DNA of 64,000 bases, taken from CAVTPU01 sp963736695 (lineage in GTDB: Bacteria > Actinomycetota > Actinomycetes > Mycobacteriales > Micromonosporaceae). Positions 46,354-55,538 of this stretch are shown one piece after another (within the stretch, counting starts at the first letter, position 1; every line of letters starts with the position of its first letter). A program made the translations under genes and the position numbers. Where the stretch lies: assembly GCA_963736695.1 (NCBI GenBank), contig CAVTPU010000004.1, positions 496,001 to 560,000 of the forward strand, in the 5' to 3' direction. The notes under the pieces are model-generated. The model was not told the origin of the DNA, did not search any database, and saw only the letters and a program-made list of their open reading frames with translations.

Positions 46354-46703
46354 CGAAGCCTCCGTTGTCCACCAAACTCGCCGCCAGCGGGTGCGCCCGC
46401 AGCGATCGTCGTGCATGTTTAGGGTGGCGCGACCCGGGCCGACAGTCCAGGGAATCTCGGCCCTCGGAGCGCGCCGATGGTCCTGGCGGGGTCCCGAGCC
46501 AGGGCGTATGCCCATATGCAGCTTCATGGTTCTGCATCGGGTGCAATTCATGATTAGTGCTACATTTTCCCGGAACACGGGGGTGTGCCGGCCGGTCTCC
46601 CGGCCCAGCCGTATCGATCATGCTGATATTTGGCGAAGCTGGAACATATCCGCCGGGGCCCGTGTTCGTTACACCACGAGACCAAGCCCGGGAGGTAACC
46701 CCC
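46354..46703. other. Divergent spacer, 350 bp
   Basis: Between the two-TM protein and the DUF4193 gene. It includes a small GGCCGG/CCGGCC hairpin near 46590-46605 and more A/T than its surroundings. It should hold promoters for both genes. No gene is recognised. Confidence 0.4.
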
Positions 46704-47000
46704 ATGAGCCGAACTACAGATTACGACGTGATCCGCCGCCCGCTCGTTGAGCTGGAGGAGGACAGCCTGGACGAGCTCAAGGCCAAGCGCTCGAGCGCGA
46801 GCAGCCCCAACATCGACGACACCGACGTCGCCGACGGGTTCGAGCTGCCCGATGGCGATCTGGGCGATGAGGAGCTCGTCGTCAACGTCGTCCCGATCCG
46901 GCCCGACGAGTTCCGATGTGCCCGCTGTTTCCTGGTTTATCACCGCAATCAGTTCGCGGCGCAGGACAACGGCGAGGACATCTGCGTGGAGTGCTCCTGA
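46704..47000 (+). CDS. DUF4193 zinc-ribbon protein
   Basis: The 98-residue acidic protein MSRTTDYDVIRRPLVELEED ends in a zinc ribbon, RCARCFLVYHRNQFAAQ followed by ICVECS (two CxxC pairs), after an acidic linker (SPNIDDTDVADGFELPDGDL). This DUF4193 family is conserved in actinobacteria and the architecture resembles small RNA-polymerase-associated proteins, but no function is established. ATG 46704 with GGGAGGT about 7 nt upstream; the longer frame upstream has no support. Confidence 0.9.
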   Translation: MSRTTDYDVIRRPLVELEEDSLDELKAKRSSASSPNIDDTDVADGFELPDGDLGDEELVVNVVPIRPDEFRCARCFLVYHRNQFAAQDNGEDICVECS

Positions 47001-47027
47001 CCATGACCGGGCGTCCGGTCGTGGTCA
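46998..47027. terminator. Bidirectional hairpin between DUF4193 and the helicase
   Basis: TGACCATGACCGG (46998-47010) pairs with CCGGTCGTGGTCA (47015-47027) at 12 of 13 positions, with a GCGT loop. It begins with the DUF4193 stop codon and ends 2 bp before the helicase stop. Confidence 0.75.
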
Positions 47028-47029
47028 GG

Positions 47030-49576
47030 TCACGTCCACAACTGTGACGACATCGGCCCCACGGCGACCACCCGCACCACCGCCGCACCGACGACATCCG
47101 ACTCAGCGAGGTCGATTCGCGCGGTGATGCCCCAATCGTGTTCGCCGGCTGGGTCGTCAAAGATCTGCCGAACTGTCCACTCGCCGGGGCCCTTGTCGAT
47201 GACGACGAGCTCCGGCCCCCGGGCCGCCGGCCCGGTTCCGAGGTCGCCGAACTCCGCGAAATAGGGATCGAGGGCCGCCGCCCACTCCTCCCAGTCCCAC
47301 CCGGCGTCGCCGTCGAGCTCTCCCAGCTCGTCATAGCGCCGCCGGGCGGCGAGCTCCACCCGACGGAACATCGCGTTGCGCACGAGCACCCGGAAGGCCC
47401 GCTCGTTGGCTGTGACGGCCGGCGGACGGTCGTCGGAGAGGCCGGCGAGCGCGCCGCCGACGTCGCCCGTGCCCCGATCGGGGTCCCGCAGGCGCTCCCA
47501 CTCGTCGATGAGGCTGGAGTCGACTTGGCGTACCAGCTCTCCCAGCCACTCGATGAGATCGACAAGTTCGGGGCCTTTGGCCTCTTCCGGCACGCTTTGC
47601 CGCAATGCCTTGAAGGCGTCGGCGAGATAGCGCAGAACCAGACCCTCGGATCGGGCGAGGCCATAGAAGCCGACGTATTCGACGAAGTTCATGGCTCGCT
47701 CGAACATGTCGCGCACGACCGACTTGGGCGCGACCTGATGGTCGCTGACCCACGGGTGACCGCGCCGATAGAGCTCGTAGGCCGCGTCGAGCAGTTCGGC
47801 GAGCGGCCGGGGATAGGTCACGTCCTCGAGCAGTGTCATGCGCTGCTCATAGTCGATGCCGTCGGCCTTCATCTGCGCCACGGCCTCGCCACGGGCCTTG
47901 GTGCGCTGCGCGGACAGGACCTGCCGCGGGTCGCTCAGCGTCGCCTCGATGATCGACACAACGTCGAGGGCATAGCTGGGTGACTCCCTGTCGAGCAGTT
48001 CCATCGCGGCGAGCGCGAATGGCGACAGCGGCTGGTTGAGCGCGAAGTCGAACTGCAGGTCGACAGTGAGGCGCACCTGACGACCGGCCGCGTCCGGCTC
48101 GTCGAGGCGCTCGACGACACCGGCCGCGAGCAGCGCTCGATAGATGGCGATGGCGCGATGGATGTGCCGACGCTGAGCCGACCGTTCCTCGTGGTTGTCG
48201 GTGAGCAGGTGTCGCATCGCGGCGAACGCGTCGCCGGGCCGCCCGATGACGTTGAGCAGCATGGCGTGGCTGACCTCGAAGCGGGAGCGCAACGGCTCGG
48301 GCTCGGCGTCGACCAGTCGTTCGAAGGTCGGCCGCCCCCATGAGACGAAACCCTCGGGTGGTTTCTTTCGCACGACCCGACGCCGTTTGCGTTCGTCGTC
48401 GCCGGCCTTGGCCAGCAGCTTCTCGTTCTCCACGACGTGGTCCGGCGCCTGCACGACGACCCGGCCGATCGTGTCGAAGCCGGCCCTCCCGGCCCGCCCG
48501 GCGATCTGGTGGAACTCGCGAGCCTGCAGGTGGCGGGTCTTGACACCGTCGTATTTGGACAGGGCGGTGAAGACGACCGTACGGATCGGCACGTTGATGC
48601 CGACGCCGAGGGTGTCGGTGCCGCAGATGACCTTCAACAGGCCCGCCTGCGCGAGGGTCTCCACGAGCCGGCGATATTTGGGCAGCATGCCCGCGTGGTG
48701 CACGCCGATGCCGTGTCGGACCAGCCGCGACAGGACCCGGCCGAAGCCGGCGGTGAACCGGAACGATCCGATCGCCTCGGCGATGGCGTCCTTCTCGGCC
48801 CGACTGCAGACATTGACGCTCATGAGCGCCTGGGCTCGTTCCAGGGCCGCGGCCTGGGTGAAGTGCACCACATAGATCGGCACCTCACGGGTGTCGAGCA
48901 GCTCCTGCAGCGTCTCGTGCAGCGGCGTGAGAACAAACGAATGCAGCAGCGGGACGGGCCGTTGCGCCGAACTCACCACCGCGGTCGGCGCCCCGGTGCG
49001 CCGCGTGAGGTCGTCGCGGAATCGCGTGACGTCGCCCAGCGTGGCCGACATGAGAACGAACTGCACCCGGGGCAGTTCGATGAGCGGCACCTGCCAGGCC
49101 CATCCCCGGTCCGGATCGGCGTAGAAGTGGAACTCGTCCATGATCACCTGGCCGACGTCGGCCTCGGCACCGTCGCGCAACGCGATGTTGGCCAGCACCT
49201 CGGCCGTGCAACAGATGATCGGCGCTTCGGGGTTGACGCTCGCGTCACCGGTGAGCATGCCGACCATCGCCGGACCGAAGGCGTCGCACAGGGCGAAGAA
49301 CTTCTCCGAGACCAGAGCCTTGATCGGCGCGCTGTAGAAGCTGCGCCGACCACTCGCGACCGCCGCGACGTGCGCGCCGAGCGCGATGAGGCTCTTGCCC
49401 GATCCGGTCGGTGTGCTGACGATCACATTCGCCCCGGAGAGGATCTCGATGAGCGCCTCCTCCTGGTGGGGATAGAGAGTCAGCCCAGACTCGTGGGCCC
49501 AGCCCGCGAAGGCTTCGAAGAGGGCGTCGGGATCATCGGACGCGTCGTCACGCGCGAGGAGGTCAGCGAGGGTCAT
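47030..49576 (-). CDS. Ski2-like DEAD/DEAH-box helicase with DUF3516-type C-terminus
   Basis: The 848-residue superfamily 2 helicase shows motif I (VSTPTGSGKSLIALGAHVAA), Ia (SAPIKALVSEKFF), II (VIMDEFHFYADPDRGW, DEFH), III (LMSATLGD) and the second RecA domain with GIGVHHAGMLPKYRRLVETL and motif VI (EFHQIAGRAGRAGFDTIGRV). The C-terminal 400 residues match the DUF3516 layout of actinobacterial RNA-helicase-like proteins (winged helix, then EEWAAALDPYFAEFGDL). It probably unwinds structured RNA. ATG 49576 overlaps the aroQ end by 14 nt. Intact. Confidence 0.9.
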   Translation of the reverse strand: MTLADLLARDDASDDPDALFEAFAGWAHESGLTLYPHQEEALIEILSGANVIVSTPTGSGKSLIALGAHVAAVASGRRSFYSAPIKALVSEKFFALCDAFGPAMVGMLTGDASVNPEAPIICCTAEVLANIALRDGAEADVGQVIMDEFHFYADPDRGWAWQVPLIELPRVQFVLMSATLGDVTRFRDDLTRRTGAPTAVVSSAQRPVPLLHSFVLTPLHETLQELLDTREVPIYVVHFTQAAALERAQALMSVNVCSRAEKDAIAEAIGSFRFTAGFGRVLSRLVRHGIGVHHAGMLPKYRRLVETLAQAGLLKVICGTDTLGVGINVPIRTVVFTALSKYDGVKTRHLQAREFHQIAGRAGRAGFDTIGRVVVQAPDHVVENEKLLAKAGDDERKRRRVVRKKPPEGFVSWGRPTFERLVDAEPEPLRSRFEVSHAMLLNVIGRPGDAFAAMRHLLTDNHEERSAQRRHIHRAIAIYRALLAAGVVERLDEPDAAGRQVRLTVDLQFDFALNQPLSPFALAAMELLDRESPSYALDVVSIIEATLSDPRQVLSAQRTKARGEAVAQMKADGIDYEQRMTLLEDVTYPRPLAELLDAAYELYRRGHPWVSDHQVAPKSVVRDMFERAMNFVEYVGFYGLARSEGLVLRYLADAFKALRQSVPEEAKGPELVDLIEWLGELVRQVDSSLIDEWERLRDPDRGTGDVGGALAGLSDDRPPAVTANERAFRVLVRNAMFRRVELAARRRYDELGELDGDAGWDWEEWAAALDPYFAEFGDLGTGPAARGPELVVIDKGPGEWTVRQIFDDPAGEHDWGITARIDLAESDVVGAAVVRVVAVGPMSSQLWT

Positions 49577-50042
49577 GGTGATGACATCGTGCCAGGTGCC
49601 GCAGGGCCAGGGCATAGCCGTCGACGCCCAGCCCGCAGATCACCCCGGTGGCGATCGCCGAGACGACCGAGTGGTGACGAAACTCCTCACGCGCGTGGAT
49701 GTTGGAGATGTGCACCTCGATGAGCGGAGCCCGAAGCATCGCGCACGCGTCGCGCACGGCATAGGAATAGTGCGACCACGCCCCCGGGTTGAGCACGACG
49801 GCCGCGCCGTCGTCGGCCGCCTCGTGCAGCCAGCCGACGAGCTCATGCTCGGCGTCGGTCTGGCGCACGTCGACGTCGAGCCCCAGCTCCGCTCCGACGT
49901 GCCGACACAGCTCGACCAGCCCGGCATAGGTGGTCGCCCCATAGACGTCGACCTGACGGCTGCCCAGCCGGCCCAGGTTCACGCCGTTGAGCACGCGCAC
50001 CGGGGCGGGCCCGTTCGACGACTGCGGCGTACCCCCGCTCAT
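49563..50042 (-). CDS. aroQ: 3-dehydroquinate dehydratase, type II
   Basis: Third step of the shikimate pathway. The 159 residues show LNGVNLGRLGSRQVDVYGAT (Val replaces the usual Pro of NGPNL), the catalytic Arg/Tyr region, RQTDAEHELVGWLHEAADDG, LNPGAWSHYSYAVRDA and EVHISNIHAREEFRHHSVVS with the active-site His. It overlaps the aroB stop by 4 nt (ATGA) and the helicase start by 14 nt, so the three genes are probably cotranscribed. Confidence 0.94.
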   Translation of the reverse strand: MSGGTPQSSNGPAPVRVLNGVNLGRLGSRQVDVYGATTYAGLVELCRHVGAELGLDVDVRQTDAEHELVGWLHEAADDGAAVVLNPGAWSHYSYAVRDACAMLRAPLIEVHISNIHAREEFRHHSVVSAIATGVICGLGVDGYALALRHLARCHHHDPR

Positions 50043-51151
50043 TGGTTCACCTCCCGATAGACCCGCTCGAGCAGATCGACGGACTCGACCCGCGTCACCG
50101 CCGGAGCCCCGATCTCGTCGAGCAGCACGAAACGCAGATGCTCGCCCCGACTCTTCTTGTCGACCCGCATCGCGGCGAGCAGATCCGGCCATCTCCCGTC
50201 GCGATAGCTCACCGGCAGTCCGGCGGCGACGAGCACCCGCCGGTGACGGTCGGCCGAGTCGGCGTCGAGACGCCCCAACTCACGAGCGAGGGTCGCGGCG
50301 AAGACCATCCCCACCGCGACCGCGTCGCCGTGCCGCCAGGTGAAGCCCTCCACCTGCTCGATCGCGTGCGCGAACGTGTGGCCATAGTTGAGGATCTCGC
50401 GCTGGCCCGACTCGCGCAGATCGGCCGACACGACCCGGGCCTTGACCTCGATGGACCGCTCGACGAGCTCCCGCAGCGTCGCCGGGGTCGGATCGGGCTC
50501 ATCCTCCACAAGCGAGAGAATGCGCGAATCGGCGATGAACCCGCACTTGATCACCTCGGCCAGGCCCGCGGTGCGGTCAGCGGCCGGCAGAGTCTCCAAC
50601 ATGGACAGATCACACAGGACTGTCGCGGGTGGATGGAACGCGCCGACGAGGTTCTTCCCCGCGGCGATGTTCACGCCGGTCTTGCCGCCGACCGCCGCGT
50701 CGACCATCCCGAGCAACGACGTGGGTACGGGCACCCAGCGCACCCCACGCAACCAGCACGCGGCGACGAACCCGGCGAGATCGGTGACCGCTCCCCCGCC
50801 CACGCCCACCACCGCGTCGGACCGGGTGAACCCGGCCGCCGCGAGCTCGTCCCAACACCGGGCCGCGACCGCCATCGACTTGCCCGCCTCGGCGTCGGGC
50901 ACCTCGATCGGTCGCACCCGCAGTCCGGCGCGCTCCAGCACCGACACCAGCCGGGCCGCGTGCGTCGCGACCGGTTGCGCGTGCACGACCGCCACGCGCG
51001 ACGCACCCGTCACGGCGGCCACGACCTCGTCGACCACGTCGTGCCCCACCAGCACCGGATAGGGCTGCGGGCCGGTGACGTCGATCCGGGTGACCCTCTG
51101 CCCGGCGGGCGGGCGGCCCGGCGGGAAGGTCTGCTTCGCTGTCGCACTCAT
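50039..51151 (-). CDS. aroB: 3-dehydroquinate synthase
   Basis: Second step of the shikimate pathway. The 370 residues include the NAD/metal site VVGVGGGAVTDLAGFVAACW, VPTSLLGMVDAAVGGKTGVN, KCGFIADSRILSL, and the zinc His motif LNYGHTFAHAIEQVEGFTWR followed by HGDAVAVGM. ATG 51151. It is divergent from aroC across 53 bp, although in most actinobacteria aroC and aroK lie upstream in the same direction. A -10-like TAGGCT is 9 bp upstream of the ATG. Confidence 0.95.
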   Translation of the reverse strand: MSATAKQTFPPGRPPAGQRVTRIDVTGPQPYPVLVGHDVVDEVVAAVTGASRVAVVHAQPVATHAARLVSVLERAGLRVRPIEVPDAEAGKSMAVAARCWDELAAAGFTRSDAVVGVGGGAVTDLAGFVAACWLRGVRWVPVPTSLLGMVDAAVGGKTGVNIAAGKNLVGAFHPPATVLCDLSMLETLPAADRTAGLAEVIKCGFIADSRILSLVEDEPDPTPATLRELVERSIEVKARVVSADLRESGQREILNYGHTFAHAIEQVEGFTWRHGDAVAVGMVFAATLARELGRLDADSADRHRRVLVAAGLPVSYRDGRWPDLLAAMRVDKKSRGEHLRFVLLDEIGAPAVTRVESVDLLERVYREVNQ

Positions 51152-51204
51152 CGCGTCCGAGCCTATCCGCCGGGCGAAAGCGTCGGCATGACAGACTGGG
51201 CCGC
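51152..51204. promoter_or_regulatory. Divergent aroB/aroC promoter region
   Basis: Only 53 bp separate the two ATGs. On the minus strand TAGGCT is followed 9 bp later by the aroB ATG; on the plus strand CAGACT is followed 8 bp later by the aroC ATG. Neither gene has a ribosome binding site, so both messages are probably leaderless. Confidence 0.5.
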
Positions 51205-52380
51205 ATGCGTTGGCTGACCGCGGGTGAATCACACGGCTCCGCGCTGGTGACGATCATCGACAACGTGCCCGCCGGAATCGCGCTCACCACCGAGGTGATC
51301 ATGCGCGACCTCGCCCGCCGACGACTCGGCTATGGCCGCGGCGCGCGCATGTCGTTCGAACGCGACGAGGCCGAGATCATCAGCGGGGTCCGGCACGGCG
51401 TGACCCTGGGCAGCCCGGTGGCGATCCGCGTGGCGAACACCGAGTGGCCCAAGTGGCGCACGGTGATGGCGGCCGACCCGGTCGACCCCGACGAGCTCGC
51501 CGACCAGGCCCGCAACGCCCCGCTCACCCGGCCCCGGCCCGGCCACGCCGACCTGGCCGGCATGCAGAAATACGACCACACCGACGCCCGACCGATCCTC
51601 GAACGCGCCAGCGCCCGCGAGACCGCCGCCCGGGTCGCCGCCGGCGTGGTCGCCAAAGCGTTGCTGAGTCAGGCGATCGGCGTCGAGATCGTCTCGCACG
51701 TCGTCGAGATCGGCGGCGTCGCCGCCCCCGACGGTCCTCGCCCCACCCCCGACGACCGGGACCGGGTCGACGCCGACCCGATGCGATGCCTCGACCCCGA
51801 GATCTCCGCCCGAATGGTCGCCGAGATCGACGCGGCCCGCCGCGACGCGGACACCCTGGGCGGCGTCGTGGAGGTCCTCGCCTATGGCGTGCCACCGGGG
51901 CTCGGCAGCCACGTCCAGTGGGATCGACGCCTCGACACCCGCATCGCGGCCGCGCTCTGCTCCATCCAGGCGATCAAAGCGGTGGAGATCGGTGACGCCT
52001 TCACCCAGGCGAGGTCCCGAGGCTCGGTGGCCCACGACGAGATCTTCCCCGGACCGGCGGGAGTCGTGCGCCACACCGACCGGGCCGGCGGACTCGAGGG
52101 CGGCATCACCACCGGCCAGCCCGTCCGGGCCCGCGCGGCCATGAAACCGATCTCGTCGCTCAACCGACCGCTCGCGACGGTCGACGTCGCCACCGGCGAA
52201 CCGGCCACCGCCATCAACCAACGGTCCGACGTGTGCGCGGTGCCGGCGGCCGCCGTCGTCGCCGAGTCGATGCTCGCCCTCGTGCTCGCCGAGGCGGTCG
52301 CCGACAAGTTCGGCGGCGACTCGGTGGCCCAGGTGCGTCGCAACCTCGCCAGCTATCTCGACCATCTGGTGATGCGATGA
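51205..52380 (+). CDS. aroC: Chorismate synthase
   Basis: Last step to chorismate, FMN-dependent. The 391 residues include MRWLTAGESHGSALVTIIDN, RPGHADLAGMQKYDHTDARP, ILERASARETAARVAAGVVA, FTQARSRGSVAHDEI, GGLEGGITTGQPV and NQRSDVCAVPAAAVVAESM. It lies on the plus strand, opposite to aroE, aroB and aroQ around it. Its stop overlaps the aroK ATG by 4 nt, so aroC-aroK remain an operon. Confidence 0.96.
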   Translation: MRWLTAGESHGSALVTIIDNVPAGIALTTEVIMRDLARRRLGYGRGARMSFERDEAEIISGVRHGVTLGSPVAIRVANTEWPKWRTVMAADPVDPDELADQARNAPLTRPRPGHADLAGMQKYDHTDARPILERASARETAARVAAGVVAKALLSQAIGVEIVSHVVEIGGVAAPDGPRPTPDDRDRVDADPMRCLDPEISARMVAEIDAARRDADTLGGVVEVLAYGVPPGLGSHVQWDRRLDTRIAAALCSIQAIKAVEIGDAFTQARSRGSVAHDEIFPGPAGVVRHTDRAGGLEGGITTGQPVRARAAMKPISSLNRPLATVDVATGEPATAINQRSDVCAVPAAAVVAESMLALVLAEAVADKFGGDSVAQVRRNLASYLDHLVMR

Positions 52381-52937
52381 GTGCCTCCGGCCCCGCCCCG
52401 ATGACCGACACGCGTCCCGCCTGCGTGCTCGTCGGCGCGCCCGGAGCCGGCAAGACGACCACCGGGACCCTGCTCGCGGCCGCGCTCGGCGTCGAGTTCC
52501 GTGACACCGACGCCGACATCGTCGAGACTGCGGGCAAGACCATCCCGGAGATCTTCGTCGACGACGGCGAGGCTCACTTTCGCGACCTGGAACGGGCCGC
52601 GGTCGCCCACGCGCTGCACGACTGCACCGGCGTGCTCGCTCTCGGCGGCGGTGCCGTGCTCGCCGCCGAAACCCGAGCCATGCTCGCCGGCCACCGGGTC
52701 GCCTATCTGAGCGTCAGCGCGGCGGAGGCGACCCGGCGTGTCGGGCTCGACGTGGGTCGGCCGCTGCTGCTCAACGTCAATCCCCGTGCCACGATGAGAC
52801 ACCTGCTCGACCAGCGCCGCCCGTTCTATGACGAGGTGGCGACCGTCGTCGTCGACACCGACGGGCGGACCCCCGACGACGTCGCCGCGGAACTCGTGGC
52901 CGCCCTGCGTCAACCTCAGCCCCGGCAGCCCGCCTAG
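52377..52937 (+). CDS. aroK: Shikimate kinase
   Basis: The 186-residue kinase has the P-loop CVLVGAPGAGKTTTGTLLAA, shikimate-binding RDTDADIVETAGKTIPEIF with the Asp, ALGGGAVLAAETRAML (the GGG motif) and the LID Arg in VGRPLLLNVNP. ATG 52377 overlaps the aroC stop (ATGA). Its TAG stop overlaps the aroE stop on the other strand inside the palindrome GCCTAGGC (52932-52939). Confidence 0.95.
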   Translation: MSASGPAPMTDTRPACVLVGAPGAGKTTTGTLLAAALGVEFRDTDADIVETAGKTIPEIFVDDGEAHFRDLERAAVAHALHDCTGVLALGGGAVLAAETRAMLAGHRVAYLSVSAAEATRRVGLDVGRPLLLNVNPRATMRHLLDQRRPFYDEVATVVVDTDGRTPDDVAAELVAALRQPQPRQPA

Positions 52938-53827
52938 GCCTGGGCGCGTGCCGCGTCGACCAACGCGGCACGCATCGCCTCGACGGGTGCCGCGACGCCG
53001 GTGAACAGCACGAACTGGCGCACCGCCTGTGCCAGCAACAGGTCCAGACCGCCGATCACCGCGCATCCGGCGGCGGCGGCCGACACCGCGAGCGGGGTCG
53101 GCCACGGGTGATAGAGCGCGTCGAAGAGCACCGGCCGCCCGCTCCAGTCGAGAGCGGTGGCGAGCGAATCGGCGACGCCCGCCGGCACCGTGGAGATGAT
53201 CACGTGGGTGGAGACGACCCCTCCTGCCGACGCGGCCGACCCAGCGGCGACCGCCCCCGTGGCAACCGACCCGGTGACGGCCGACCCGGTGACAGCCTTG
53301 TCAACAGCGGCCCATCCCCGGCCCATGATGCGCACACCCAACCGTTGGGCCACCTCGTCGAGGGCGATGAGCGCCTCCGGCCGGCGGGCATAGACGGTGA
53401 TGTCACTCACACCCAGATCACGCGCGGCGGCGATAGCCGCCCGCGCGGTGCCACCGGCGCCGAGAATCGCGACCGAGCCGATCCCCGCGTTCAACGGGCT
53501 GGTCACGGCTGCGCGCACCGCGTCGACGATGCCCCCGACATCGGTGTTGTCGGCGTGCCACCCGTCGGCACGGCGCACGAGCGTGTTCGCGGCGCCGGTC
53601 GCGGCCGCGACCGGCGCGACCGTCGACGCGACCCGCAGCGCCTCCTGCTTGAGCGGCATCGTCACCGACAGTCCGGCCCACTCGGCGCCCAGCCCTGCGA
53701 CGAAGCCGGCGAGGGAGCCGGCGCCACAGTCGTGGGCGTCGTAGCGCCAGCCGCCGAGCCCCGCTGCGGCGTACCCGGCGTTGTGAATGACCGGGGAGAG
53801 CGAGTGGCCGATCGGGCTGCCGAGCAC
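52934..53827 (-). CDS. aroE: Shikimate dehydrogenase
   Basis: Reduces 3-dehydroshikimate with NADPH. It shows LGSPIGHSLSPVIHNAGYAA, the catalytic Lys in VTMPLKQEALRVAS, WHADNTDVGGIVDAVR, the NADP loop AILGAGGTARAAIAAARDLG and DALYHPWPTPLAVSAA. A repetitive insert (about residues 172-198: VTGSAVTGSVATGAVAAGS) is unusual. The GTG at 53827 is the only canonical start; residues ASEQRRAA upstream in frame match the usual N-terminus, so a CTG at about 53857 or a sequence error is possible. It lies 25 bp after mltG. Confidence 0.92.
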   Translation of the reverse strand: MLGSPIGHSLSPVIHNAGYAAAGLGGWRYDAHDCGAGSLAGFVAGLGAEWAGLSVTMPLKQEALRVASTVAPVAAATGAANTLVRRADGWHADNTDVGGIVDAVRAAVTSPLNAGIGSVAILGAGGTARAAIAAARDLGVSDITVYARRPEALIALDEVAQRLGVRIMGRGWAAVDKAVTGSAVTGSVATGAVAAGSAASAGGVVSTHVIISTVPAGVADSLATALDWSGRPVLFDALYHPWPTPLAVSAAAAGCAVIGGLDLLLAQAVRQFVLFTGVAAPVEAMRAALVDAARAQA

Positions 53828-53852
53828 GGCGGCCCGGCGCTGCTCCGACGCG

Positions 53853-55069
53853 ATCAGAGGACTCCGTTCTTCTTTGCGAGCGCCTCGTTGATCTCGTGTT
53901 GGGCGGCGGTGGTGGCGAAGTCGGTCGTGCCGCTCTTGTCCACCGCGACGAAATAGAGCCAGCCGCCGGGGGGTGGGCTCATCGCCCCGGTCAGTGCGTC
54001 CTTGCCCGGGTTGGAGATCGGCCCCGGCGGCAGCCCTGGCTTGTCATGGGTGTTGTAGGGGTTCCTCGCGTTGTGCAGGTCGGTTCTCAGTCATGTCCTT
54101 GGAGGCCTTGGTCGGCTTGCCCTGCAGTTGGAGCCAGTAGTTGACGGTGACGTCGAAACCGAGGCAATTGCAGGGGAAGTCCTCGTAGGCCCGGTTGTAG
54201 GCGACCCGGGCGATCTTGCCGAAGTCGGTTGCCTTGCCCGCCTCCACCTGCGCCAGGGACGCGGCGACGAGCGCCTCATGCGGGGAGATGCTCAGGCCGG
54301 TCTGCACGGTCTCGGCGAAGTTGAGCTCACCAACGACGGTGTTGAACTGGTTGACCATCTGCGTGAGGATCTGCGCCGCGGTGAGCCCGGGGTCGAAGCG
54401 ATAGGTGTCGGGGAAGAGGAAGCCCTCGATCGACTTCACCGCTTTCTTGCCGTCGTCGCGCTTGAACCACCAGTCCTGCACACCGAGTGCGATGGGGTCC
54501 TTCGCGGCGGCGGTGAAGTCGGCGACCGGAATGCCGGTCGCCTTGGACAACAGGGCGAAGGTGTCGATGGCGGTCTTACCCTCGGGCACCACCACCTTGT
54601 TGAGCAGCATGTTCTTCTCGGGATCGAGCAGCGCCTCGAGGGCGACTTTTGCCGGCATCTGCTCGAAGAGCCGATAGGTGCCGGGTTGGATCGACCGGCT
54701 GCGGTCGTCGTCGCGGGCGGTGTTGACGAACGCCTTGACGCTCTTGATGACCTTCTTGCCGAACAACTCCTGGCCGATCTCCAACGAGCCGTCGCCCGGA
54801 TCGACTTTCACATTTACCTCAGTCGATGTAGGCTGGCCGGTGTAGTCCGGAGCCCCGAAGAACTCCTGCAATCTGCCCACGCCCCAATAGACACCGCCGC
54901 CGAGCGCGACCAACAACACCATTGAGACGAACAGCGCGCCGAACGACCGTCCGCGACGTTTCTTCTGGGTGCGGCGACGTTGTCGGGTCTGCCGGCTCGG
55001 CGGCCCCCCTCGACGGGACCGGCGGGAGTCGCCCTCTTCCCAGCCCAGGTCCAGATCATCATCGAGCAT
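53853..55069 (-). CDS. mltG: Endolytic murein transglycosylase MltG, one frame slip
   Basis: Cuts nascent glycan strands at the membrane. About 405 residues: a basic cytoplasmic N-terminus (SRRSRRGGPPSRQTRQRRRT), one TM helix (FGALFVSMVLLVALGGGVYW, about 48-70) and the YceG domain with VVVPEGKTAIDTFALLSKAT, IEGFLFPDTYRFDPG and the catalytic Glu in AASLAQVEAGKATDFGKIAR. An extra C near 54070 breaks the frame; without it the end reads NDLHNARNPYNTHDKPGLPP and finishes EALAKKNGVL at 53853. ATG 55069 with GGAGG 7 nt upstream, overlapping the ruvX end. Confidence 0.93.
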
Positions 55070-55538
55070 GTCTGTGCCTCCGCGCATCGAGCCAGCCCTG
55101 CAAGATCTCCACCGCCGCGGCCTGATCCACGACCGCGCGCTGACGCTTGTGCCGAACTCCCCGTTCGGACAGCCTACGGGCCGCCACAACGGTGGACATC
55201 CGCTCGTCGGTGAACCGCACCGGCACCGGCGCGACCGCCGGCGCCAACAGGTCGACATAGGCACGCACGGCCTTCGCCGCCGGCCCCTGCGCACCCGCGA
55301 GATTGACCGGCAGCCCCACGATCACCTCGACGCACTCATGCGTCCGGACGAGCCGCACGAGCTCGACGATATCGTCCGGCGGGCCATCCGCGGCAGGGGC
55401 CCGGTCGCGCAGCACGGTCGCGACCGGGGTGGCGAGAATGCAACCCGGGTCGCAGACCGCCACTCCGATACGCACAGTGCCGACGTCGATACCGAGACGA
55501 ACTCCGGCCGGTTCCTCATCACCCATCGCGGACGTCAC
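55059..55538 (-). CDS. ruvX: Holliday-junction resolvase-like protein RuvX/YqgF
   Basis: The 159-residue RNase H-fold protein has VRLGIDVGTVRIGVAVCDPG (first catalytic Asp), VEVIVGLPVNLAGAQGPAAK, the Glu/Asp motif VRFTDERMSTVVAARRL and the C-terminal VDQAAAVEILQGWLD. The family is linked to 16S rRNA 5' processing or junction resolution. The GTG at 55538 overlaps the alaS stop by 4 nt; an ATG at 55526 is an alternative. It overlaps mltG by 11 nt. Confidence 0.93.
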   Translation of the reverse strand: MTSAMGDEEPAGVRLGIDVGTVRIGVAVCDPGCILATPVATVLRDRAPAADGPPDDIVELVRLVRTHECVEVIVGLPVNLAGAQGPAAKAVRAYVDLLAPAVAPVPVRFTDERMSTVVAARRLSERGVRHKRQRAVVDQAAAVEILQGWLDARRHRHAR

